This document shows positions 1 through 6,668 of a stretch of 64,000 bases of DNA, piece by piece (the stretch's first letter is position 1; every line of letters starts with the position of its first letter). The notes beneath the pieces are model-generated. The model saw nothing but the letters and a program-made list of their open reading frames with translations. It was not told the DNA's origin and searched no databases. The stretch comes from CAYMND01 sp964465065 (lineage in GTDB: Bacteria > Acidobacteriota > Aminicenantia > UBA2199): the NCBI GenBank assembly GCA_964465065.1, contig CAYXHZ010000006.1, positions 1 through 64,000 of the forward strand. Reading direction: 5' to 3'. Both the position numbers and the translations under genes were made by a program.

Positions 1-1247
1 ATGGTGATGTCACCGTAGCTGGTGTTGATCCGCACCTTCACCGCTCCCGGAATTTGTCGGCTCAGGCTGTGCAGTCCGCGTTCTTGAGTTTCGCTGAAGC
101 TCGCGTCCGGTTCATGGACGATACGCCCCATCTTGCTCTCGAACGCCGCGGAGAAGCTCAGCTCTGCCGGGACGCTCAGGCTGACGTCGCTGTGAACCCC
201 GTCGACATTGAGCTCTTGGCCGATACCCAGCAGGTTCAGCTGCAGGTCGCTCTGATGCAGCTCGAAGCTCGCGGTCTTAAAGCGGGTTTCCAGCAGACGG
301 GTGTCGCGGTAGCTGTTCTTGACGTACAGGCTGTCGGCCGTCACCTTGCGCAGGGTGATGCTGGAGCGTTTGCTTTCCAGCGCTATCTCTCCGGCGACGT
401 CCTGCAGCTCGATGTCCTCGAATTCGTCCTGAACCCGGGTCGACTCGGAAATTCGAAGCAGAGAAATGCTGTCGCCGCTGCCGCTGATCTGCACCTTGGG
501 GACGGTATCGACGACGATGTCGCTCAGCAGGGCCTGGGTGATCAGAACCTGCTCGCGGATATTGCTGAGCCGAACCTGGCTGCGACGCGGCACTACGGCC
601 GTGCGGTCCGCGTTCTGAACCATGATGTCGCAACTACGGACCTGCAGGCGCTGCCCGCCGCTGATATCGTTCAGTTCCAGTTTGCTGTTACGGGCCTTTA
701 TATCGACAGTCCCGGTCACCTCGCTCATGCGCAGCTCGACGAAGCTGAGATCCAGTTTCAACTCGGCGCTGACATGGGCGATTTCGATGTCGCCGTACCG
801 GGTTGTCCCTTCGAGTGCGGTCCCTGCCGCCAGCCACAGGGTATGGTTGACCTGGAAACGGCCCTCGTCTTCGAGCCGGGCCCCGATGACCCGGATCTTC
901 AAAACGCCGTCAGGCCCAGTTTCTTTTTTGATCTCCAAGCGCTGCTGCAAGGCCGCGACGGTTTTATGGTCGGGGTGAAACACCACCAGAGTCGACTGAA
1001 CGGTCAGCACGTTGTTTTCGGCCGGCAAAACCGTGATGGATCCGGCCGGATTGTCGACGACGACCCGACGGACGCCGCTGAATTCCTCCGGAGGAAAGGA
1101 TGAAGTGTTGGGCGAATCGACGTGCTCATAGAAAGGCTGCGCCGACTGCTGCTCCTGGTTGATGATCACCTCGCCGCGGCGCAGCAGTTTTACCGCGCCG
1201 ACCAGCAGCAACACGACGAAAACCAGTATAATGTCTTTCTTGCTCAT
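1..1247 (-). CDS. Membrane-anchored DUF4097-type repeat protein (3' end outside window)
   Basis: Reading the minus strand from ATG at 1247 gives 415 open codons to the window edge, so the C-terminus is missing. Residues 1-20 are a lysine-start plus hydrophobic segment (an uncleaved anchor or signal). The rest is short beta-strand repeats with recurring D(I/V)xxxxV and SGxGD-like turns (for example TRYGDIEIAHV and TSYGDIT), typical of the right-handed beta-solenoid fold of DUF4097 putative adhesins. The start overlaps the stop of the upstream LiaI-like gene (ATGA), so it is the last visible gene of the ECF sigma operon. By analogy with LiaF/PspC-type membrane modules it may be an envelope sensor or effector; the exact function is unknown. 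The plus-strand open frame at 54-1103 is its antisense shadow. Confidence 0.8.
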   Translation of the reverse strand, partial: MSKKDIILVFVVLLLVGAVKLLRRGEVIINQEQQSAQPFYEHVDSPNTSSFPPEEFSGVRRVVVDNPAGSITVLPAENNVLTVQSTLVVFHPDHKTVAALQQRLEIKKETGPDGVLKIRVIGARLEDEGRFQVNHTLWLAAGTALEGTTRYGDIEIAHVSAELKLDLSFVELRMSEVTGTVDIKARNSKLELNDISGGQRLQVRSCDIMVQNADRTAVVPRRSQVRLSNIREQVLITQALLSDIVVDTVPKVQISGSGDSISLLRISESTRVQDEFEDIELQDVAGEIALESKRSSITLRKVTADSLYVKNSYRDTRLLETRFKTASFELHQSDLQLNLLGIGQELNVDGVHSDVSLSVPAELSFSAAFESKMGRIVHEPDASFSETQERGLHSLSRQIPGAVKVRINTSYGDIT

Positions 1248-1474
1248 CGATTGGCATCGTCCCGATCCGAATCCAGCGGCGCTTGGGCTTCATGGCGCTT
1301 CTGCAGGTGCGGCCAGAGGTTCTTGAGACCGACCGCGATCAGAATCAGGGGCCAATAGGTCAGAAACAGATCCCCGATATCGATATCGAAACCCAGATTG
1401 TTCATCAGAAAGATGGCACCGAGCACCAGGAATAACACACCCCAGAACAGGTTGCTCTGCTGTTGATTTTTCAT
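1244..1474 (-). CDS. Small LiaI/LiaF-like two-helix membrane protein (DUF5668-like)
   Basis: A 76-residue protein with two hydrophobic helices (about residues 9-25 and 38-53) joined by a short acidic turn and followed by a charged cytoplasmic tail. The WGVLFLVLGAIFLMNN and YWPLILIAVGL segments match the LiaI/LiaF N-terminal transmembrane region found in cell-envelope stress operons of many bacteria. AAGGAG lies 8 nt before the ATG. It overlaps the downstream DUF4097 gene by 4 nt and sits 1 nt after the preceding membrane-protein gene, so all are co-transcribed. A role in sensing or buffering envelope stress is inferred from family and context only. Confidence 0.75.
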   Translation of the reverse strand: MKNQQQSNLFWGVLFLVLGAIFLMNNLGFDIDIGDLFLTYWPLILIAVGLKNLWPHLQKRHEAQAPLDSDRDDANR

Positions 1475-1475
1475 G

Positions 1476-1943
1476 TCAATGCTCCTTATTTTTACTTTTG
1501 GTGGCCATTTTCAAACCCAAAAATATCAGAATCAAAGGCCATAGATCGACGATGTCGCTCAGATCCAGATCCCATACGTCCAGGTTGCCAAGCTGCAGCA
1601 CGATGCCGGCGACGATCAGAACCAGGGCCAGTCCCAGTGACGGCAGGGCGGAAGCGGGCTCGACGGCTGACTCCAGGGCGGAAGCGGGCTGTGCCGCAAA
1701 GTCCCTGGCATCCTGGTAGGCGTCGAAAATCTGAAAGAAATAAAAGGCCGACATCAGCAGGGCGATGATGACGTGATGCTCCGCCCGATCGGCATGCACC
1801 TGGGCGACGATCAGGGTGGCCATCAAGGCCATGTAGCTGAGCGCCTTGAGGGGATTGCGCAGGTAAAAGTGACCGGTGCCCATCACGATCGCCGACAGAC
1901 TCGCCGCCAGCAGGGGATTTTTTCGGACAGTCGTTTCAGCCAT
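1476..1943 (-). CDS. Multi-pass membrane protein ending in a LiaI-like helix pair
   Basis: A 155-residue protein. Residues 9-75 hold two or three hydrophobic helices including a GTGHFYLRNPLKAL segment reminiscent of TM2-type small membrane proteins. A polar Ala/Ser/Glu linker (about 85-100) follows. The last 50 residues repeat the LiaI-like pattern (two helices, with WPLILIFLGLK) seen in the 76-residue neighbour. The start codon lies within the last codons of the anti-sigma gene (8-nt overlap), implying translational coupling. The shared C-terminal module in two adjacent proteins suggests duplication and possibly a hetero-oligomer. The function is not known. Confidence 0.7.
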   Translation of the reverse strand: MAETTVRKNPLLAASLSAIVMGTGHFYLRNPLKALSYMALMATLIVAQVHADRAEHHVIIALLMSAFYFFQIFDAYQDARDFAAQPASALESAVEPASALPSLGLALVLIVAGIVLQLGNLDVWDLDLSDIVDLWPLILIFLGLKMATKSKNKEH

Positions 1944-2439
1944 TGTTCGTTCGCTCCTCCAGGCTGCCGGCAGGCGGCCGGGATTCGTTGCCGATGAAGG
2001 AAATCGGCATCGTTCTGACTTCCTGATCTTTCTGGAAACGGAAGAACAGGGCCTCGGTCTCGACGGCGATGCGTTCGATCCCTGAAACCAGACCGTGCAG
2101 AGTGCGGTTGGCCTGGGGGAAGATATTGGTGAAATAGAAGAGGTTGAAAAACAGGATCATGGTGGCGATCATAGCCGCCGCCCACTTCATGTACAGAGCC
2201 GGGTGTTCGTCCTCTTCGACGCTGTAGGCTTCCGGGATGTAATAGAGGCGGTTGCGCAGGAAAAACGGTACCTCCTCCTCGAGTTGGGAGCTGCCGGACA
2301 GAATCGAGACCAGATCTTCGTGCAGACAGCGGCACTGCGGACAAAGCTCGATGTGCGCGGCCATCTGGCGACCCGTGTTGTCGTCGAGCGTACCTTCGAT
2401 ATAATCGGACAGCAGTTCTTCGAAGCTACTGCATTCCAT
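1936..2439 (-). CDS. Zinc-finger anti-sigma factor (ZAS, zf-HC2) with one transmembrane helix
   Basis: A 167-residue protein. The N-terminal domain carries the zinc-binding H29-x3-C33-x2-C36 motif of ZAS anti-sigma factors (HIELCPQC). One transmembrane helix spans about residues 83-105 (AAAMIATMILFFNLFYF), with a C-terminal extracytoplasmic tail of about 60 residues. ATG at 2439 is chosen because GGGAGG lies just upstream and the zf-HC2 homology starts there. The gene overlaps the 3' end of the sigma-factor gene by 14 nt, the usual arrangement for a cognate pair. It is predicted to hold the ECF sigma factor at the membrane until an envelope signal releases it. Confidence 0.88.
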   Translation of the reverse strand: MECSSFEELLSDYIEGTLDDNTGRQMAAHIELCPQCRCLHEDLVSILSGSSQLEEEVPFFLRNRLYYIPEAYSVEEDEHPALYMKWAAAMIATMILFFNLFYFTNIFPQANRTLHGLVSGIERIAVETEALFFRFQKDQEVRTMPISFIGNESRPPAGSLEERTNNG

Positions 2440-2977
2440 GGCTACCTCCCTGCTGGCGGTAGAGCTGCGCCAGCCGGATGCGCGCCCGGTTGATCCGGGA
2501 CTTGACCGTGCCGATGGGCAGGTCCAGGACATCGGATATCTCCTGATAGGATTTATCCTGGATATCCCTCATGATCAACAGCAGCCGCAAGTCCGGATTG
2601 ATCCGGTTGATCAGGCCGCGGATGAAGACCGCCTCGTTGCTCCGGGTGGAGCAGTCTTCCGGACTGTCGTGGTCGACGGCCATGTTCTCTTCCAGTTCGC
2701 TCTGGTTGCGGCTGCGCTTGGTCTTGCGCCAGTAATCGATGCAGGTGTTGCGGGCCAGACGCATCAGCCAGGCGCCGAAATTGTACTCGTCCTGGTACTT
2801 GTCGAGCTGGGTGTAGAGTTTGAGAAAGATATCCTGGGTGATGTCGGCCGCCTCGTCACCGGAGCCGCTGAAGTTGAGGGCTATGTTGTAAACGCTCTTC
2901 GAGTAGCGATTGATCAGCATGTTCCAAGCCTCTTGCTGCCCGGTTTTAATCCGGGCTATCAGTTCGGTGATTTCCAT
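2426..2977 (-). CDS. ECF (RpoE-like) RNA polymerase sigma factor
   Basis: A 183-residue group 4 sigma factor. Region 2 is visible at about residues 20-95 (AADITQDIFLKLY in 2.1-2.2 and FGAWLMRLARNTCIDYWRK in 2.4). Region 4 with its helix-turn-helix lies at about 125-172 (SYQEISDVLDLPIGTVKSRINRARIRL). The gene begins the operon and is followed by its zinc-finger anti-sigma factor. No Shine-Dalgarno sequence precedes the ATG, and a GGAACTT / CGTTTA element lies just upstream, suggesting positive autoregulation from a start site only a few nucleotides before the coding region. Its target regulon is unknown, but the operon content points to the envelope. Confidence 0.92.
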   Translation of the reverse strand: MEITELIARIKTGQQEAWNMLINRYSKSVYNIALNFSGSGDEAADITQDIFLKLYTQLDKYQDEYNFGAWLMRLARNTCIDYWRKTKRSRNQSELEENMAVDHDSPEDCSTRSNEAVFIRGLINRINPDLRLLLIMRDIQDKSYQEISDVLDLPIGTVKSRINRARIRLAQLYRQQGGSHGMQ

Positions 2978-2987
2978 TCTGTTTTGA

Positions 2988-3015
2988 TAAACGTCCCGGG
3001 GAACCGAAAAGTTCC
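2988..3015 (-). promoter_or_regulatory. Candidate ECF-type autoregulatory promoter of the sigma operon
   Basis: On the minus strand, GGAACTT (3015-3009), 15 nt, then CGTTTA (2993-2988). This resembles RpoE-type promoters (GGAACTT-N15/16-GTCnnA). The -10-like element ends 10 nt before the sigma-factor ATG, so the leader would be very short. The spacing and GGAAC core support it; the -10 match is partial. Confidence 0.5.
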
Positions 3016-3088
3016 ACAGAATCAGATGTACATACTATTTCACGAAAAATCAATCGTTTCCGCCGGATCCTGAAAAATTCACCCCGGT

Positions 3089-5404
3089 TCAGGTACGGAT
3101 TCGGACCATCAGGACGATGGAAACGGCGGTGAACAGCAGGTAGGGCAAGACGCTGGCCAGCAGGGGGGGCAACAGGCCGTTGCTGCCGAACGAGTTGAGA
3201 AAGGCCATCATGCCCATGAAAACCATGGAAATGATGACCGCTGCGCCGATACCGTGCATCGAGCCTTTACGGCCCATCAGGAAGGCGAACGGAATGGCGA
3301 TCAGTACCATGACCAGACAGGAGAAGGGGTACAGCCGTTTCTGGTAGATCTTGGCCTGAAAGCGGGTCGGGTCGCTGTCGTTGGCCTTCAGGTAGCGCAC
3401 GTAGTCGCCGAGTTGGTCGATGTTCATGAATTCGCTCGAGCTGTCGGAGGTTTTGATCTTTTTAAAGAAAGAATCACCGCCGGGGACAAGCAGTTCATAC
3501 CGGGTAAACTGACGGGAGTCCACCGGTTGCGAGTCGCGAAACCGGCGCTCGGTCCCGTCGTGCAGCACCAGGGTCCGCTCGTCCTTCCAGCTTGCCGAAT
3601 CGGCCGTGAGTCGGGCCTTGATCACGAAGCCGTCTTCGAGCTGGATCAGGTTGAAGTGCCGGAATTGCTGCGTTTTCTCGTTGTAACGGTCGTAAAAAAA
3701 GATCCGCCGCTGCTCGTCGACAGCCCAGTATTTCTGCACATCCTCCTGGTAGGCGGCGTTGCGGTTGCGGGCCAGGATCACGTCCAGCACTTCCTGGGCC
3801 TTACGGCTGGCCTGCGGCAGGACCTGTTCCTGCAAGCCGAAAAACAACAGGCTGACGATCAGCCCGAAACCCAGGGCCGGCAGCAGGATGCGGTGCAGGC
3901 TGATGCCGCTGACCTGAATGGTGATGATCTCGTTCTGCTTGCTCATCAGCGAAAAGGACAGCAACACGGCCGTCAGCACGGCGATCGGCAGGGTGATGCC
4001 GACCAGTTCGGGAGTGTGGTAATAAATGTATTCGAAAACCAGGGAAAAAGGCAGGCCGTTGTTGAGGATGTTGTCGATCAGTTCCAGGATCTTGGACAGG
4101 TACATGATGGCCATCAGCGACAGAAAAATCAAGGAAAAGGTGAAAACCAGCCGGCGCAGGATGTAGGCGTCCAGGATCCGGATCAGGCCGAGACGGAGAC
4201 GAGCCGGGTAGTAGCGGACCAGAACCAGGGGCTTGAAAGACTGCGGGGTCAGCCTGTTGCGCAGACGGCCCAGTCCGGCCCCCAGCCGACGCAGGGAATC
4301 CAGACGCAGAGCGGCCCCGCGGCTGGTCACCCGGAAGGCCAACAGCCCGACCAGCAGCAGGAATATGTTGGCGCCCCAGATACCGGCGAACGGCGGAATG
4401 GTTTTAGCGATGGCCAGGTTACGACCCAGGGTTATCAGGGTGTAGTAGATGAAGATCAGGGCCAGCGACAGCACGAAGCCGCTGGTCCGACCGCCCCGTC
4501 TGGTGCTGATGCCCAGCGAGACGCCCAAAAAGCCCAGAACCAGGGCGGCGAAGGGGAAGGCGAAACGGTTGTGGAGATCGATAGCCAGACGGACATTGCC
4601 CGGGTCGGCGGCTAACAGTTTCCAGACTTCTTGAACCGGCATGTGCTCCGGCCGCTTATAGACGTCCCCGCTCTGGTCCTCGGAGATGTCTTCGATCAAC
4701 AGCTTGTAGCTGCTCAGTTCGTAGCTGTCCTCGGGTTTGGTGCGGTTGAAACGGTGCACCTTGGCCTGCTGCAGGGTGATATAGCCCGAACGCCGGTTCT
4801 CCGAAGTGTAGGTGAAACGCCCGCGCTCGGCCAGGACCACCAGGTCGCTCTCCACCTGTTTGGTCGAATAGAGGAAGACGTTCCTCATTTCCTTGGTCTT
4901 GGGGTCGATATCCTCGAAGAACAGGGTGTAGGAAGGAATCTCGCCGTAAAAACTGCGCGGCTTGACCTGGCTGATGGCCCGCGACAGGAAGACCTTGGAT
5001 TTCAGACGCAGGAACTGGTACTGCGCCTGCGGCGCCAGGTACATGCTCAGCAGACTGGAAAAGACCCAGGTCAGCAGCGAAAAGAGCAGAACGGGTTTGT
5101 AGAGCCGGTGGTGATGAACGCCCAGCGTCCGCAACGCCAGAACTTCCGAGTCGCTGCTCATGCGGCTCAGTCCGGCCAGAATGCCCATCAGGGTGGCCAT
5201 AGGAATGGTCAGCGACAGAATGGTGGGCATGATGAACAGCAGCATGCGCGCCACGGTCAGCGGCGGCGCCCCTTTGGAAATCAGCAGGTCGGAAAGCAGG
5301 AAAAAGGTGTTGACCAGCATGGTGAAGCTGTATACCGTCAGCCCGATGAAGAACGGGCTCGATATTTCGCGCAGAACGTAGTTGTCGAAACGCTTGAGCG
5401 GCAC
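3089..5404 (-). CDS. lptFG: Fused LptF-LptG lipopolysaccharide export permease
   Basis: At 771 residues the protein is twice the size of LptF or LptG. Residues 1 to about 360 form one LptF/LptG (YjgP/YjgQ) unit: an N-terminal helix pair, a periplasmic beta-jellyroll (about 110-260) and a C-terminal helix bundle. A basic cytoplasmic linker (about 365-405) leads into a second complete unit from RILDAYILRRLVFTFS to the end. In E. coli LptF and LptG are separate and pair with the LptB ATPase to extract LPS from the inner membrane; here one chain would supply both halves. The start is GTG at 5404, preceded by AAAGGTGA. It is monocistronic, divergent from nusA, with its own TTGCTT/TATAAT promoter. 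Kdo genes lie 20 kb away. Confidence 0.93.
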   Translation of the reverse strand: MPLKRFDNYVLREISSPFFIGLTVYSFTMLVNTFFLLSDLLISKGAPPLTVARMLLFIMPTILSLTIPMATLMGILAGLSRMSSDSEVLALRTLGVHHHRLYKPVLLFSLLTWVFSSLLSMYLAPQAQYQFLRLKSKVFLSRAISQVKPRSFYGEIPSYTLFFEDIDPKTKEMRNVFLYSTKQVESDLVVLAERGRFTYTSENRRSGYITLQQAKVHRFNRTKPEDSYELSSYKLLIEDISEDQSGDVYKRPEHMPVQEVWKLLAADPGNVRLAIDLHNRFAFPFAALVLGFLGVSLGISTRRGGRTSGFVLSLALIFIYYTLITLGRNLAIAKTIPPFAGIWGANIFLLLVGLLAFRVTSRGAALRLDSLRRLGAGLGRLRNRLTPQSFKPLVLVRYYPARLRLGLIRILDAYILRRLVFTFSLIFLSLMAIMYLSKILELIDNILNNGLPFSLVFEYIYYHTPELVGITLPIAVLTAVLLSFSLMSKQNEIITIQVSGISLHRILLPALGFGLIVSLLFFGLQEQVLPQASRKAQEVLDVILARNRNAAYQEDVQKYWAVDEQRRIFFYDRYNEKTQQFRHFNLIQLEDGFVIKARLTADSASWKDERTLVLHDGTERRFRDSQPVDSRQFTRYELLVPGGDSFFKKIKTSDSSSEFMNIDQLGDYVRYLKANDSDPTRFQAKIYQKRLYPFSCLVMVLIAIPFAFLMGRKGSMHGIGAAVIISMVFMGMMAFLNSFGSNGLLPPLLASVLPYLLFTAVSIVLMVRIRT

Positions 5405-5472
5405 GGTTCACCTTTTTTGCGATACCTGCAGGCATGTCCGCCCAACGGCGCGCCTGACAGATTATCCGTCAT

Positions 5473-5500
5473 ATTATAGGCCAGCCGGACCAAAAAGCAA
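5473..5500 (-). promoter_or_regulatory. Sigma70 promoter of lptFG
   Basis: Minus strand: TTGCTT (5500-5495), 16 nt, TATAAT (5478-5473). It lies about 70 nt upstream of the lptFG GTG, back to back with the nusA promoter. Confidence 0.6.
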
Positions 5501-5531
5501 GTCTGACCTGTCTCGGCAAAGACGGTCCGGT

Positions 5532-5560
5532 TTGCTTTTTCTGTACAAATTCTTTATAAT
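5532..5560 (+). promoter_or_regulatory. Sigma70 promoter of the nusA-infB operon
   Basis: TTGCTT (5532-5537), 17 nt, perfect TATAAT (5555-5560). The expected start site gives a leader of about 20 nt that includes the GAGGAA ribosome-binding site before nusA. Confidence 0.7.
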
Positions 5561-5587
5561 AAGCAACCAAAGCAATGAGGAACAAGT

Positions 5588-6649
5588 ATGGCAGCCGATT
5601 TATTGGACAGCATCAAGCAACTGAGCCGAGAGCGGGGTATCTCGCCCGAAATTTTCTATTCCGCCATACAGGAAGCGCTGCTCACCGTAGCCAGCAAGTA
5701 TTTTAACTCCAATTCCGACATCCAGGTCGATATCGACGAAGAGCAAGGCAAGATCGAAGTCTTCGTCAGCAAGCTCGTGGTCAAGGATGTGCGCGACCCC
5801 GACCGGGAAATCTCCTGGAAAGAGGCCTTAAAATTCGACAGCAAGGCGCAGGAAGGCCAGGAGATCAAGATCTACCTGCCCGGAGAAACCCTGGGGCGCA
5901 TCGCCGCCCAGGCCGCCAAGCAGATCATTCTGAGCAAGGTGCAGCGCGCCGAGCAGAAGAAGATTTACGATCAGTATCTGCCGTTGCGGGGCACGCTGCA
6001 AACCGGCGAAGTCCGCCGCATCGAGAACCAGAACGTCATCATCGGCCTGGAAACGGGCGAAGCCGTCCTGCCCATCAAGGAACTGTCCCCCAAAGACCAG
6101 TTCAAGCGGGGGGACATCATCCGCTTCTTCATCAAGCGGGTCTTCCCCGAAGGCAAAGGGCCGCTCATCCTGGGCACCCGCTACATGAACGATTTCGTCC
6201 TGGAACTGATCAAGAAGGAAGTCCCGGAAGTGGCCGACGGGATCGTGAAAATCGCCGCCATCGCCCGTGAACCCGGCACCAAGACCAAGGTCGCGGTGTA
6301 TTCGACCGAAAAGATGGTCGATCCGGTCGGCGCCATCGTCGGCATGAACGGCAACCGGGTGCTGTCGATCACCAAGGAACTCCGCGGCGAACGCATCGAC
6401 GTCATCGCCTGGAGTCAGTCCCCGGAACGGTTCATCGCCTCGGCGCTGACTCCGGCGGAAGTGGTCAAGGTGGCCATACTGGACGAAGAAGGCCACCGGG
6501 CCGAAGTCACCGTGACCGAGGAATCCCTGTCGGCCGCCATCGGCAAGCAGGGCATCAACATCCGCCTGGCCTCCAAGCTGACCCAATGGAACATTCAGCT
6601 GACCAACCGCCTGGCCCCGCGCGATGAACGTCCCACCAAAAAGCTCTGA
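5588..6649 (+). CDS. nusA: Transcription termination/antitermination protein NusA
   Basis: A 353-residue protein with the NusA N-terminal RNA polymerase-binding domain (about 1-125), an S1 domain (about 130-200, RGTLQTGEVRRIENQNVIIGLE) and two KH domains (about 205-345, including VGAIVGMNGNRV and SAAIGKQGINIRLA). It binds nascent RNA and polymerase to modulate pausing, termination and antitermination. It ends right after KH2, so it lacks the C-terminal acidic repeats of the 495-residue E. coli protein, as is common outside Proteobacteria. GAGGAAC precedes the ATG. It is first in the operon with infB 19 nt downstream. The usual upstream partner rimP is absent here, since lptFG is divergent. 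Confidence 0.96.
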   Translation: MAADLLDSIKQLSRERGISPEIFYSAIQEALLTVASKYFNSNSDIQVDIDEEQGKIEVFVSKLVVKDVRDPDREISWKEALKFDSKAQEGQEIKIYLPGETLGRIAAQAAKQIILSKVQRAEQKKIYDQYLPLRGTLQTGEVRRIENQNVIIGLETGEAVLPIKELSPKDQFKRGDIIRFFIKRVFPEGKGPLILGTRYMNDFVLELIKKEVPEVADGIVKIAAIAREPGTKTKVAVYSTEKMVDPVGAIVGMNGNRVLSITKELRGERIDVIAWSQSPERFIASALTPAEVVKVAILDEEGHRAEVTVTEESLSAAIGKQGINIRLASKLTQWNIQLTNRLAPRDERPTKKL

Positions 6650-6668
6650 TTTCTAAGGAGATCACTAT

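Noticed and set aside
54..1103. Plus-strand open frame of 349 codons at the left edge
   Set aside because: Antisense to the DUF4097 protein gene, which continues an operon with start overlap.
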